Origin: Magnetococcales bacterium
Lineage (GTDB): Bacteria > Pseudomonadota > Magnetococcia > Magnetococcales > Magnetaquicoccaceae
NCBI GenBank assembly: GCA_015233035.1
Contig: JADFYM010000002.1
Span: 1 to 64,000, forward strand
DNA: 64,000 nucleotides
Direction: 5' to 3'
Below are positions 1 to 8,521 of the stretch, in pieces. The number at the start of each line of letters is the position of its first letter. Within the stretch, counting starts at the first letter, position 1. The notes beneath the pieces were generated by a model. The model saw only the letters and a program-made list of their open reading frames with translations. It searched no databases and had not been told where the DNA came from. Made by a program: the position numbers and the translations under genes.

Positions 1-151
1 GTGGGTCCCCTGGCGGGGGGGGGGGAGAACCGCCTCCCCAGCCCCCCCCACCTTTTTTTTTTAGAAATTTTCAGGGGGGTCCGGGGGGGATTATCCCCCC
101 GGGTGGGGTCCAGGGGCGAAGCCCCTGGTGGGGTTGGGGGCGAAGCCCCCA
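1..151. repeat. Composite G-rich intergenic palindromic repeat, copy 1
   Basis: No gene lies here. The stretch has two modules. The first (about 13-62) is a palindrome of the type GGGAG-AACCGCC-TCCCC followed by a pyrimidine tract and a run of T. The second (73-151) is a chain of three palindromes: GGGTCC-rich with a central ATTA, then CCAGGGGCGAAGCCCCTGG, then GGGGGCGAAGCCCCC. The same architecture recurs at least nine times in the window. The first module with its T-run could act as an intrinsic terminator. It sits just downstream of the minus-strand gpsA gene. Confidence 0.85.
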
Positions 152-162
152 CTTTTGAACCA

Positions 163-1206
163 CTACGGACCCGTCTGGCCAGCCCCCTGTTCCCATTTCA
201 ACCCGCGTTCCATCAACTCTTTCACAACCGACCGGGGATCCCGGTCTTCATACAAAATTTCATACACCGCCCCGGCGATGGGCATCTCGATGCCCATCCT
301 GGCCGCCAACCGCCGGACGCTCAAGGCGGTCTTGACCCCTTCGGCCACCTCCCGCGAACCGCTCTGGATGGCTTCCAGACGCTCGCCCTGGCCCAACCGC
401 CAACCGACGCTATAATTGCGTGACAGGGTGGAGGTGGCGGTCAGCAGCAGATCGCCCATCCCGGACAGTCCGGAAAAGGTCTCCGCCTGGGCCCCCATGC
501 CCACCCCCAACCGCACAATTTCCACCAGACCACGGGTGAGCAGGGCCGCGCGGGCCCCATTGCCAAATCCCAACCCATCACTGATGCCCGCCGCCAGGGC
601 GATCACATTTTTCAGGGCACCGCCCAACTCCACGCCGATCACATCCTCACTGCCATAGGTGCGAAACGAGGGGGTATGAAAGAGTGTCTGTATCTGCCGT
701 ACCACCTCGGCATTCTGTCCGGCAATCGCCACGGCGGTGGGCAATCCCTGCAACACCTCCCGTGCAAACGAAGGGCCCGACAAGAAACAGGCCCGGTCCA
801 TTCTCTCCGCCCCGAACAGTTCGGCATAAATGTCGGAGATCAAGGTCAGGGTTTCAACCTCCACCCCCTTGCTGGCGAAGACGAACAGCGTGTCCGGGGT
901 GACCACATCCACCAGGGTGCGCAAGACGCGACGGGTGAATTGGGTCGGGACCACCAGGATCAAAATCCGATGCCCGGTGGCCACCCGGACCAGATCGGTC
1001 TCGGCCCGCAGGGTCTCCGGCAGCAAAAATTCCGATACATAGAGCGGATTGCGGTGGTCGCGATTGATCCCCGCCGCCACTTCCGCTTCCAGACACCATA
1101 AGGTCACCTGCGGCAACTTGGAGGCCAACAAGGCCGCCAACGCCGTGCCCCAGGAACCGGCACCGATGACGGCAACCTGGGTGGGAGAGGAGGAGGGTAG
1201 GGGCAT
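163..1206 (-). CDS. gpsA: Glycerol-3-phosphate dehydrogenase [NAD(P)+]
   Basis: Converts dihydroxyacetone phosphate to sn-glycerol 3-phosphate for phospholipid synthesis, in the cytoplasm. The 347-residue protein has the N-terminal Rossmann motif GAGSWGTALA. Its C-terminal half carries the family signature around GALKNVIALAAGISDG and GFGNGARAALLTRG. The frame stays open upstream to 1350, but that part encodes only translated G-rich repeat. I therefore chose the ATG at 1206, a few residues before the Rossmann strand, as in homologues. It is the last gene of a leftward run after tsaD, separated by copy 2 of the intergenic repeat, so read-through from tsaD is doubtful. Confidence 0.95.
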   Translation of the reverse strand: MPLPSSSPTQVAVIGAGSWGTALAALLASKLPQVTLWCLEAEVAAGINRDHRNPLYVSEFLLPETLRAETDLVRVATGHRILILVVPTQFTRRVLRTLVDVVTPDTLFVFASKGVEVETLTLISDIYAELFGAERMDRACFLSGPSFAREVLQGLPTAVAIAGQNAEVVRQIQTLFHTPSFRTYGSEDVIGVELGGALKNVIALAAGISDGLGFGNGARAALLTRGLVEIVRLGVGMGAQAETFSGLSGMGDLLLTATSTLSRNYSVGWRLGQGERLEAIQSGSREVAEGVKTALSVRRLAARMGIEMPIAGAVYEILYEDRDPRSVVKELMERGLKWEQGAGQTGP

Positions 1207-1265
1207 GGCAAAACCTCTCTGCGGGATAGGGGGTGGGACAACACAGCGCATGGTGGGCGGTGCCT

Positions 1266-1389
1266 GTGGGGGCTTCGCCCCCAACCCCACCAGGGGCTTC
1301 GCCCCTGGACCCCACCGGGGGGGATAATCCCCCCCGGACCCCCTTGACAATTTTTACAAAAAAAGGGGGAAGGGTTTGGGGAGGCGGTC
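1266..1389. repeat. Composite G-rich intergenic palindromic repeat, copy 2 (inverted)
   Basis: Inverse orientation to copy 1. GGGGGCTTCGCCCCC is followed by CCAGGGGCTTCGCCCCTGG, then the CCGGGGGGGATAATCCCCCCCGG-type palindrome, an AT-rich linker with an A-run, and the GGGAGGCGG half-module. It separates tsaD from gpsA. Confidence 0.85.
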
Positions 1390-1403
1390 CAACAACCCGA
1401 GTG

Positions 1404-2429
1404 TCAGGCGTACAACTCGGCAACCGGCCAACGGGGTCGCACATTCAAGGACCAGTCACTGCGTTGACCCAGCAACAAGCGATGCCAGCCAGCCAAGGCA
1501 ATCATCGCGCCATTATCCGTACACAACGACAAGGGAGGCACCCACACCTGTATCTGCCCGGCACGCTGTGCCAACACCGTGCGCAGTCGCTGATTGGCTC
1601 CCACACCGCCAGCCACCAACAGCCGCTGACACCCCACGGCGCGACAGGCCGCCAGAGCTTTGACCACCAACACCTCGACCAACGCCTCCTGATAGGAGGC
1701 CGCCACATCCCGGTGGACCTGACTCTCTTCCGCCGCCAAAGGATGGGTCAACAGGTGGGTGCGCAGGGCCGTCTTCAGCCCGGAAAAAGAAAAATCAAAC
1801 CGGTCCCGCTCCAGCCAGGCTCGTGGAAAACGGACGGCCTGCGGATCACCCCCCTGGGCCAAGGCGGCGATGGCCGGACCACCCGGATAGGCCAGACCCA
1901 ACATGCGTGCCCCCTTGTCGAAGGCCTCCCCGGCGGCATCATCCCGGGTCTGGCCCAGCAGATGATACAACCCGAACCGCTCGGCATGAAGCAGCAAGGT
2001 ATGTCCCCCGGAGACCAGCAGGGCGACGAACGGAAAATCACAGTCGGGGATGGGTTCATCCTGGGTGCGCAGGAAGGGACTCATCAAATGTCCTTCCATG
2101 TGATGAATGCCGATCAGCGGTTTGGCCAGGGCCAGGGCCATGCCCTTGGCGACGGTCAAACCGACCAGCAACCCCCCAATCAGGCCAGGGCCAACCGTGA
2201 CCGCAATGCCGTCCAATTGTTGTGCGGTCCGGTTTGACTGGTGCAAGGCGGCGGATACCACCGCAGAAATATGGCGAATATGGGCACGACTGGCCAGTTC
2301 CGGCACAACCCCCCCATATTCCGCATGACACTCCACCTGTCCCTGGACGACATTGGAACAGACCACCCCCCCGGCTACAACCGCCGCCGATGTTTCGTCG
2401 CAACTGGTTTCAATGCCCAGAATGTTCAT
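1404..2429 (-). CDS. tsaD: tRNA N6-adenosine threonylcarbamoyltransferase
   Basis: Transfers the threonylcarbamoyl group to A37 of ANN-decoding tRNAs (t6A), working with TsaB, TsaC and TsaE, none of which is in this window. The protein has 341 residues. It starts MNILGIETSCDET, the classic ASKHA-fold opening, and carries the metal-binding segment HHMEGHL and the conserved VSGGHT. Although the frame continues to 2525, the ATG at 2429 gives the canonical N-terminus. This start overlaps the 3' end of the upstream receiver gene by 20 bp, suggesting translational coupling. Confidence 0.96.
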   Translation of the reverse strand: MNILGIETSCDETSAAVVAGGVVCSNVVQGQVECHAEYGGVVPELASRAHIRHISAVVSAALHQSNRTAQQLDGIAVTVGPGLIGGLLVGLTVAKGMALALAKPLIGIHHMEGHLMSPFLRTQDEPIPDCDFPFVALLVSGGHTLLLHAERFGLYHLLGQTRDDAAGEAFDKGARMLGLAYPGGPAIAALAQGGDPQAVRFPRAWLERDRFDFSFSGLKTALRTHLLTHPLAAEESQVHRDVAASYQEALVEVLVVKALAACRAVGCQRLLVAGGVGANQRLRTVLAQRAGQIQVWVPPLSLCTDNGAMIALAGWHRLLLGQRSDWSLNVRPRWPVAELYA

Positions 2430-2802
2430 GGCCCGCCTGGAGCACGCGCTCAACCGCCGCCAACAATTCGGTGCGTACAAACGGTTTGGCCAGGGATTCA
2501 AAGGCTCCCATTTTGCGTGCGACATGCAGGCTGGTTTCTGCCGTCAGAATCATGCCACCACCAGAGAGGGCAATGATCTTGATGTCAGGGGCAATCGTCA
2601 GCAGTTCCCGAATGACCGCCAGGCCATCGGTGCCGGGCATCAAAATATCGGTAATGACCACATCAATGGCATGGTTGCGAAACAAACGCAGCCCCTCATC
2701 GCCACCACCTGCGAGCAAAACCTGATATCCCGCATGTTCCAGGATGGTCTTGACCAGGTAGCAACTCGCTGGATCATCATCGATCACCAGGATAGAGATC
2801 AC
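2410..2802 (-). CDS. Stand-alone response-regulator receiver (REC) protein
   Basis: A 130-residue protein consisting only of a receiver domain. It has the acidic pocket IDDD (residues 7-10), the phosphoacceptor Asp52 in TDILMPGTDG, and the late Lys in LAKPF. There is no output domain, so it probably acts by protein contact or as a phosphate sink, like CheY or Spo0F. Its start overlaps the end of the OmpR-type gene by 4 bp (ATGA type). An HPt protein lies upstream, and no histidine kinase is present nearby. Confidence 0.9.
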   Translation of the reverse strand: MISILVIDDDPASCYLVKTILEHAGYQVLLAGGGDEGLRLFRNHAIDVVITDILMPGTDGLAVIRELLTIAPDIKIIALSGGGMILTAETSLHVARKMGAFESLAKPFVRTELLAAVERVLQAGHEHSGH

Positions 2803-3551
2803 GCCCGACCTCCATTTTTTTCAACGCGGGCGGATAATACATAACCCAGGCTGCGCACGGTCTTGATCAATTCGGGTGTTTTGGGATCTTCCTTCAAGCG
2901 GCGGCGCAAACGGCTGACCTGCATGTCGATGGTGCGATCATAGGTCTCACCCTCTTTGCCATATGAATAATCCAGCAGTTGCTCCCTTGAGAGTACCTGG
3001 TTGGGAAAATTCAAGAATATGCGCAACATGGCAAATTCACTGCCACTCAGGAAAATTTTTTCTCCCTGGGGAGAGTATAATTGTCGGGTGGGGACATCCA
3101 GCACCCAGCCCGCAAAATGGTAGGAGACATCCTCCTCTCCCTTGCCGGGTTTGTCGGGCAGGGGCACACCCCGGGTGCGACGCAACACACTGCGTACCCG
3201 CGCCAGCAATTCCCGAGGATGAAACGGTTTGGGCAAATAGTCATCGGCCCCCATTTCCAGACCAATGATGCGGTCCACATCCTCCCCCCGGGCACTCAAA
3301 ATGATGACCGGTACATTGGAGGAGGCCCGCAAGGTGCGACACAGAACCAGACCGTCTTCATCCGGGAGCATCAAGTCCAGGACAATCAGGTCCACGGTGG
3401 TTTGGTGCAGAATGGCCCACAACCCCTTGCCGTCGGTGACGGCACTGACGCGAAACCCGTTTTTTTCAAAAAAACGGCTGACCAGAGTGCAGATTTCGGG
3501 ATCGTCATCGACGATCAAAATATGGTCCGTAGTGGTCATCATCCATTCCAA
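2799..3551 (-). CDS. OmpR/PhoB-family response regulator
   Basis: Two-component transcription factor with an N-terminal receiver and a C-terminal winged-helix DNA-binding domain. The phosphoacceptor is Asp59 in VLDLMLPDEDG and the switch Lys lies in LPKPFHPRELLARV. The DNA-binding half ends with the typical EDPKTPELIKTVRSLGYV. Its sequence is OmpR/CpxR-like, but its target is unknown. The start is uncertain among codons at 3551, 3542 and 3539; the later two bring a better-spaced purine-rich GGAATGG in front. It follows the HPt gene and precedes a lone receiver, so the three likely form one phosphorelay transcript. Confidence 0.93.
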   Translation of the reverse strand: MEWMMTTTDHILIVDDDPEICTLVSRFFEKNGFRVSAVTDGKGLWAILHQTTVDLIVLDLMLPDEDGLVLCRTLRASSNVPVIILSARGEDVDRIIGLEMGADDYLPKPFHPRELLARVRSVLRRTRGVPLPDKPGKGEEDVSYHFAGWVLDVPTRQLYSPQGEKIFLSGSEFAMLRIFLNFPNQVLSREQLLDYSYGKEGETYDRTIDMQVSRLRRRLKEDPKTPELIKTVRSLGYVLSARVEKNGGRA

Positions 3552-3577
3552 CAGGTGACAGGTTGCATGTGTTGCCC

Positions 3578-3889
3578 TTATACGTAGAGGATTGTGATGC
3601 GACCAAGATAGGCATCCAACGCGGCAACACAGACCGCCGCGTCTGCCGACGATTGATCTTTGGCGGCCTGTTCCAGTCGATTGCCAATATCACTAATAGC
3701 ATCCAACCCATATCCCGATCCCGATCCTTTCATGCGGTGGCCCAGGACTCGCATGGCGTCAAACGCCTCTTCCTCCAGCATTTCAGAGAGTGCCACCACA
3801 TCCTTGCGCCGATTTTCCAGATAAGCCGGGACAATTTCTTCCAGTTCACAATCGATACGGACGATCATTTTTTCAGAATCTTCAGTCAT
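3578..3889 (-). CDS. HPt-domain histidine phosphotransfer protein
   Basis: A 103-residue, mostly helical protein. His51 lies in the HRMKGSGSGYG motif, which matches the HPt consensus HxLKGxxxxxG. Such proteins shuttle phosphate between receivers in multi-step phosphorelays. A strong Shine-Dalgarno AGGAGGG sits 6 bases before the ATG. It heads the HPt, OmpR-regulator, receiver gene set, and its likely partners are those two receivers. The donor hybrid kinase must be encoded elsewhere. Confidence 0.85.
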   Translation of the reverse strand: MTEDSEKMIVRIDCELEEIVPAYLENRRKDVVALSEMLEEEAFDAMRVLGHRMKGSGSGYGLDAISDIGNRLEQAAKDQSSADAAVCVAALDAYLGRITILYV

Positions 3890-4177
3890 CTTACCCTCCT
3901 GTCAGGCATGTGACCGTGGGCCCTCCCCCTGCCGGATACCGGCACTACACCCATTCATCATTGCGCACATTTCGTCATAATAATACAATTTCCGGCGAGC
4001 GGAAACCCTTTTCAGCGCATTTGTAACAAATTTTATGAATAGGTGTCTACGTATGGTGCCTCAAACGACACTCTTTTTGTGTCGTCGCAGAGATCTCCCC
4101 TTGCCTCCTTGGCAAAAATCCCCCATTGTCCGACTGTCTCGTGGATGCACATTCAACCCGTCTCACCGCAAGCAAAC

Positions 4178-4888
4178 ATGGCCACCATCAAACCGCAGTT
4201 GCTCTCCTTCTCTCCTCGTGTGTGGCACCACTGGCTGTTCTGGGTGGTGCTCTTTTTGCCAGTTGGTCTGTTTGCCGCCGACTCTGCCGACCCGCCGTCC
4301 CTGGCCGATCCCGTGCAACGGTTGCAAGATTTTTTAAACCAAACCAAAACCTGGGAGGCCGATTTTTTACAGCAGATCGAGGCCCCCGAGGCGGGTGTCC
4401 CGGCGGAAAGTGCGGGTCACATTGCCACCGCCAAACCGGGCCGGTTTCGTTGGGATTATCGTACCCCAACCCTGCAAACCATTGTCTCCGATGGTCAAAC
4501 CATCTGGTTTTATGAACCGGACCTGGCCCAGGTGACGGTTGGCAAGGCTTCCCGGTTGGACAACACACCGGCTTTGCTCTTGTCATCCAGCGCACCGCTC
4601 CAAACCGTGTTTACCTGGGAGGTGTCGGTGGATGAGTCGTTGAATCTGCCCGCCGTTCATCTCCGCCCCCGGAAGAGTGGGACCATTCAGGAGATCATTC
4701 TGATCCTGTACCCGGATCGGGATGAATTGTTGAAATTGACCACGCGGGACTCGCTGGGGCATATATCCCATTTTACCTTTCGCAACATGCGCATCAATCA
4801 ACCCGTTGCGGGCGACCGTTTTCAGTTTAAAATTCCTCCCAACGTGGATATAATCGAGGATCGTGCCCAGCCGTCCGAGGCACCCTGA
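4178..4888 (+). CDS. lolA: Outer-membrane lipoprotein carrier protein LolA
   Basis: Periplasmic chaperone that takes lipoproteins from LolCDE to LolB at the outer membrane. The 236-residue form has a signal peptide with core HWLFWVVLFLPVGLFAADS. The mature part has LolA hallmarks: RLQDFLNQTKTWEADFLQ, GRFRWDY, DGQTIWFYEPDLAQVTV and a C-terminal beta-strand region. The frame is open from 4043. I chose the ATG at 4178 because it gives a normal signal peptide, although ATG 4145 cannot be excluded and no clear Shine-Dalgarno decides it. It is divergent from the HPt gene. Confidence 0.9.
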   Translation: MATIKPQLLSFSPRVWHHWLFWVVLFLPVGLFAADSADPPSLADPVQRLQDFLNQTKTWEADFLQQIEAPEAGVPAESAGHIATAKPGRFRWDYRTPTLQTIVSDGQTIWFYEPDLAQVTVGKASRLDNTPALLLSSSAPLQTVFTWEVSVDESLNLPAVHLRPRKSGTIQEIILILYPDRDELLKLTTRDSLGHISHFTFRNMRINQPVAGDRFQFKIPPNVDIIEDRAQPSEAP

Positions 4889-4951
4889 TCCGGCCTGGGG
4901 GATGATCCTCCAGGACGCGCAACAGGTAAGAACTTTTCCAAGGAGTTGCCC

Positions 4952-5440
4952 ATGCCCTCTTTCGATATTGTCTCTGAAACCGATCTCCAGGAAGTGGATA
5001 ATGCCCTCAATCAGGTGACCAAGGAGATTGGTACACGCTACGATTTCAAGGGATCCAAGAGTAAAATCGTGCGCAAGGATGCGGAACTCACCCTTCATGC
5101 CGATGACGATTACAAGCGGGAACAGGTCATTGAAATATTGAAGGAAAAGCTGGTGCGCCGCAAGGTGGACATTCGTGTCCTTGCCTTTGGGACGGTGGAA
5201 CCGGCCTCGGGTGGGATGGTGCGGCAGGTGGTGACGGTGCGCCAGGGGATTGAGGCGGATCTGGCGCGGCAGTTGGTCAAAACCATCAAGGAGTCCAAAA
5301 TCAAGGTGCAGACCGCGATCCAGGGGGTGGAATTGCGGGTGACCGGCAAAAAACGGGATGAGCTGCAAGAGGTGATTGCCCTCCTCAAGGCGGATCCGAC
5401 GGTGGAACAGCCGTTACAATTTACCAATTTTCGGGAATAA
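4952..5440 (+). CDS. YajQ-family nucleotide-binding protein (UPF0234)
   Basis: A 162-residue cytoplasmic protein of the YajQ family, some members of which bind cyclic di-GMP and modulate transcription factors. It begins MPSFDIVSETDLQEVDNA and contains the family signature TRYDFKGSKSKI. Its C-terminal half includes the characteristic GVELRVTGKKRDELQEVI. The ATG at 4952 follows AAGGAG by 6 bases, so it is preferred to the in-frame TTG at 4946. It lies between lolA and rimO, 5 bases upstream of the latter, so the two are likely co-transcribed. Confidence 0.95.
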   Translation: MPSFDIVSETDLQEVDNALNQVTKEIGTRYDFKGSKSKIVRKDAELTLHADDDYKREQVIEILKEKLVRRKVDIRVLAFGTVEPASGGMVRQVVTVRQGIEADLARQLVKTIKESKIKVQTAIQGVELRVTGKKRDELQEVIALLKADPTVEQPLQFTNFRE

Positions 5441-5445
5441 TCGGC

Positions 5446-6804
5446 ATGACGGGGTCGGATCCAGGCAGGCGGGTGGGGGTTGTCTCTTTGGGATGCCCCA
5501 AAAATTTGGTGGACACCGAAAAAATGCTGGGGCGGTTTTTGCAACAGGGATATACCCTGACGGCTGACCCCGAAGCGGCGGATCTGTTGGTGGTCAACAC
5601 CTGTGGTTTCAAGGCCGATGCCGAAACGGAGTCGCGGGAGGCCATTCTGGCCATGGCCGAGATCAAGGCCCGCCATCCCGGCCAACGGTTGGTGGTCACC
5701 GGTTGTCTGGCGCAACGGTATGGCGCGCTCCTGGCGCAGGAGATGCCCGATATTGATGTACTGATCGGTGCGGACCAATATGAGCAACTGATTCCACTGC
5801 TGGAAGCCAACCAGGTCAACGGAGAGGTTGTGCGTGCCGTGGCACCCATTGCCTGTCCCGCTCCCCCGGATCCCGAAGAACCCGCCCGTTTTTTGACCAC
5901 GCCCGCGCACACGGCCTATGTCAAGATTGCCGAAGGATGCAACAATCCGTGCGCCTTTTGCATCATTCCGCAGTTGCGCGGTCGCTTTCGTTCCCGCAGC
6001 CTGGAGGAGATTGAGGCAGAGGTTATCCAACTCAGTCAACAGGGGGTGGTGGAGATCAATCTGGTCGCGCAGGATACCACCCTCTATGGGCGGGATTTGA
6101 CCCCTCGGGTCTCGTTGGCCCTGTTGTTGCGCCGTTTGGCGCGGGTGGAGGGGATTGCCTGGATTCGGCCCCTGTATCTGTATCCGACGCTCGTCACCCC
6201 GGAATTGCTGGCGGTCATGGGCAGCGAGGCCAAGGTGTTGCCCTATTTTGATCTGCCCTTGCAGCACAGCCATTCGGCGGTGTTGGCCCGCATGAAGCGT
6301 GTCGAGCGCGCCCGCTCCATTCGACGGTTGTTGCAAGAGATTCGCCGCGAGGTGCCGCAGGCTGTCGTGCGTACCACCTTCATTGTCGGTTTTCCGGGCG
6401 AGACCAAAAAGGAATTCCGGCATCTGTACCGTCTGGTTGGCCAGGGTTGGTTCGATCATGTGGGTGTTTTTACCTATTCCGATGAGCAGGGCACGGCGGC
6501 TTATCATTTTCCAGACAAGGTGGCCGCCAAAACGGCGCGCAAGCGGCAAAAGGCCCTCATGCTGCTGCAACAGCGGATCAGTCGGAAAAAATTGCGGCGT
6601 CAGGTGGGGCGGACGTTGCCGGTGTTGGTGGATGGGGTGGCAGAGGAGCATCCCGGCCTGGTGTTGGGGCGTTGGATGGGGCAAGCCCCCGAGGTGGATG
6701 GTTTGGTTTATATCAATGCCGGTCAGCCCCAGCCGGGTACCATTGTCCCGGTGACTGTCACGGCAAGTCATGAGTATGATTTGGTGGGGTATTCTGGATC
6801 TTGA
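5446..6804 (+). CDS. rimO: Ribosomal protein S12 methylthiotransferase RimO
   Basis: Radical-SAM enzyme that adds a methylthio group to the beta-carbon of the conserved Asp of ribosomal protein S12. The 452-residue protein has the full three-domain layout. First is an N-terminal UPF0004 domain opening VSLGCPKNLVDTE with its cluster cysteines. Next comes the radical-SAM motif C165-x3-C169-x2-C172 in EGCNNPCAFCIIPQ. Last is a C-terminal TRAM domain. The phrase GCPKNLVD separates RimO from the tRNA-modifying MiaB. The start follows the yajQ-family gene by 5 bases. Confidence 0.96.
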   Translation: MTGSDPGRRVGVVSLGCPKNLVDTEKMLGRFLQQGYTLTADPEAADLLVVNTCGFKADAETESREAILAMAEIKARHPGQRLVVTGCLAQRYGALLAQEMPDIDVLIGADQYEQLIPLLEANQVNGEVVRAVAPIACPAPPDPEEPARFLTTPAHTAYVKIAEGCNNPCAFCIIPQLRGRFRSRSLEEIEAEVIQLSQQGVVEINLVAQDTTLYGRDLTPRVSLALLLRRLARVEGIAWIRPLYLYPTLVTPELLAVMGSEAKVLPYFDLPLQHSHSAVLARMKRVERARSIRRLLQEIRREVPQAVVRTTFIVGFPGETKKEFRHLYRLVGQGWFDHVGVFTYSDEQGTAAYHFPDKVAAKTARKRQKALMLLQQRISRKKLRRQVGRTLPVLVDGVAEEHPGLVLGRWMGQAPEVDGLVYINAGQPQPGTIVPVTVTASHEYDLVGYSGS

Positions 6805-6817
6805 GTATTGTTTCGGC

Positions 6818-7072
6818 CACCAGGGGCTTTGCCCCTGGACCCCACCGGGGGGGATAATCCCCCCCGGACCCCCTTGATATACTGCGCACGGTCACAATTG
6901 ATACGTATCGTCATTCCCGCGCAGGCGGGAATCCAGGAGGTCCAACAAGCCCAATGGATTCCCGCCTGCGCGGGAATGACGGAACAGGAAATGCCACTTA
7001 TGACCGCGTGCAGTATAATAATGATTTAAAAAAAAGGGTGGGGGGGTCTGGGTGGGGCGGTTCACCGCCCCC
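6818..7072. repeat. Composite G-rich repeat, copy 3, split by a MITE-like element
   Basis: The left half (6818-6875) carries CCAGGGGCTTTGCCCCTGG and the GGGGGGGATAATCCCCCCC palindrome. The right half (about 7018-7072) carries an A-run and the GGGGCGGTTCACCGCCCC palindrome. Between them sits a 140-bp element bounded by TATACTGC inverted ends. Removing the insert restores the usual AT-rich linker of the other copies. Confidence 0.8.
6878..7017. mobile_element. MITE-like element, family B (TATACTGC ends)
   Basis: A 140-bp non-coding element. Its termini form an imperfect inverted repeat: TATACTGCGCACGGTCA on the left against TATACTGCACGCGGTCA read from the right. Inside, two CGTCATTCCCGC-type palindromic units face each other. 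The flanking TA dinucleotides are compatible with TA target duplication, as used by IS630/Tc1-mariner elements (inference). No transposase is present. Confidence 0.65.
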
Positions 7073-7134
7073 CAGTAATGGCCGACCGGACGATCAAGGC
7101 CAACTCTTGTCATGCGCCGCGGGGGGGGCGTGCC

Positions 7135-8508
7135 ATGGATCTGAGCAATGGCCATAGAATCGGAATCATCGGCGGCGGACCAGCGGGAGCCTTGACCGCC
7201 TATTATCTGCTCCATCTGTCGCAACGGGTCGGCCTCCACCTGGAGGTGGATATCTATGAACCCAAATCTTTTATCGCAGCGGGCGCGTCGGGATGCAATC
7301 ATTGCGGTGGGGTGATTTCGGAAACCTTGATCCAGATGTTGGCCCTGGAAGGCATCATCTTTCCGCCGGGCATTCTCCAAAGCACCATCGATTCCTATAC
7401 GCTGCATACCGAATCCGGTGCGGTGCGCATTCAGGCTCCGTTGCAAGAGATGCGTATCGCCACCATTTTTCGTGGGGGCGGACCCAGAATCCCGCTGATA
7501 CCGGGCGCACCGGCAATCTTGAGCTTTGACCATTTTTTGTTGCAGCGGGCGTGTGCCATCGGTGCCCGGCACATTCCAGAGAAAGTGGTGGAAATTCGCC
7601 GGGAGGGAGATCGACCACAGGTGGTCGGCAAATCGGGCACAGCAACGACGTATGACTTTCTGGTCGGCGCGACGGGTATTATGGGTTCCGCCACGACTCT
7701 TTTGGAAAAGGGGGTTGCGGGGTATCGCCCGCCGGTCAAAGGTTCCTCTTATGTCTGTGAATTTTATCTGGGCCCGGACGTGGTCGAAGAACGGATCGGC
7801 CATGATATGCACATATTTTTCTTGAACATTCCCGGTATTCAACATGCTTCCATCATGCCGAAAGGGGCCATTGTCACGGTCTGTCTGGTCGGCGATGCGG
7901 TTGACAAGGCCATGGTGGACCATTTTCTGGCGCACCCGGAGGTCACAAAATGTTTTCCGGTCGCCTGGGTGCGTCCCCCGGACAAGGACTCTTGTGCCTG
8001 TACCCCCAAAATCAGCCTGGGCAGTGCCAGTATGCTGTTCGGCCATCGGGTGGCTTTTACCGGAGATTGTGGCGTAACCCGCCTGTACAAGGATGGCATC
8101 GGTGCCGCCTATCGCACAGCGCGTGCCTGTGCCACAACTTTGGTGTTCTGGGGAATCTCTCCGGCGGTGTTGGAACGTTATTTTCAGCCGGTCTGTGCGG
8201 CTATTGCGGCAGATAATCGGTTGGGTCGCTGGGTGTTCCATCTGTTTGAACTGTTTCGCACGCAGCGTTTTCTCAATCGGGCCGTCCTGGCCGTGACCCG
8301 CTGGGAACAGGGCAGGCCGCCTGAGCAGCGGTTGATGTCCATGACACTGTGGGATGTGTTTTCCGGGTCGGCGACATACCGTCTTATTTTTAAACGCCTG
8401 TTTTTAAATCCGGTGTTTTTGGTGCGCTTTGCCGGGGCTGTTTTGCTGGCCCTGATGGTGGAACTGGGGGTGGGGCCATGGGCCTTTTGGCGCAAAATGC
8501 GTCGCTGA
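7135..8508 (+). CDS. FAD-dependent oxidoreductase with CNHC and CxC cysteines, paralogue 1
   Basis: A 457-residue flavoprotein with a dinucleotide-binding N-terminus (IGIIGGGPAGALTAYY) and a later FAD-contacting segment. There, TGDCGVTRLYKDG replaces the usual GDAA. Two cysteine pairs stand out: C54/C57 in GCNHCGG and C287/C289 in SCAC. A paralogue at 34499 conserves both pairs at the same spacing. The general fold resembles geranylgeranyl-reductase/PHBH-type flavoproteins, but the substrate is unknown. The ATG at 7135 aligns the first cysteine pair exactly with the paralogue, so I prefer it to 7078. A cNMP-domain gene follows after 13 bases. Confidence 0.8.
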   Translation: MDLSNGHRIGIIGGGPAGALTAYYLLHLSQRVGLHLEVDIYEPKSFIAAGASGCNHCGGVISETLIQMLALEGIIFPPGILQSTIDSYTLHTESGAVRIQAPLQEMRIATIFRGGGPRIPLIPGAPAILSFDHFLLQRACAIGARHIPEKVVEIRREGDRPQVVGKSGTATTYDFLVGATGIMGSATTLLEKGVAGYRPPVKGSSYVCEFYLGPDVVEERIGHDMHIFFLNIPGIQHASIMPKGAIVTVCLVGDAVDKAMVDHFLAHPEVTKCFPVAWVRPPDKDSCACTPKISLGSASMLFGHRVAFTGDCGVTRLYKDGIGAAYRTARACATTLVFWGISPAVLERYFQPVCAAIAADNRLGRWVFHLFELFRTQRFLNRAVLAVTRWEQGRPPEQRLMSMTLWDVFSGSATYRLIFKRLFLNPVFLVRFAGAVLLALMVELGVGPWAFWRKMRR

Positions 8509-8521
8509 GAGGGGGGAGGGC

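Noticed and set aside
1207-1350. Upstream extension of gpsA
   Set aside because: The added residues are translated G-rich repeat, and the Rossmann strand starts shortly after ATG 1206.
5110-6771. A 553-codon open frame antisense to rimO and the yajQ-family gene
   Set aside because: Both plus-strand genes carry clear motifs, and the antisense product has none.
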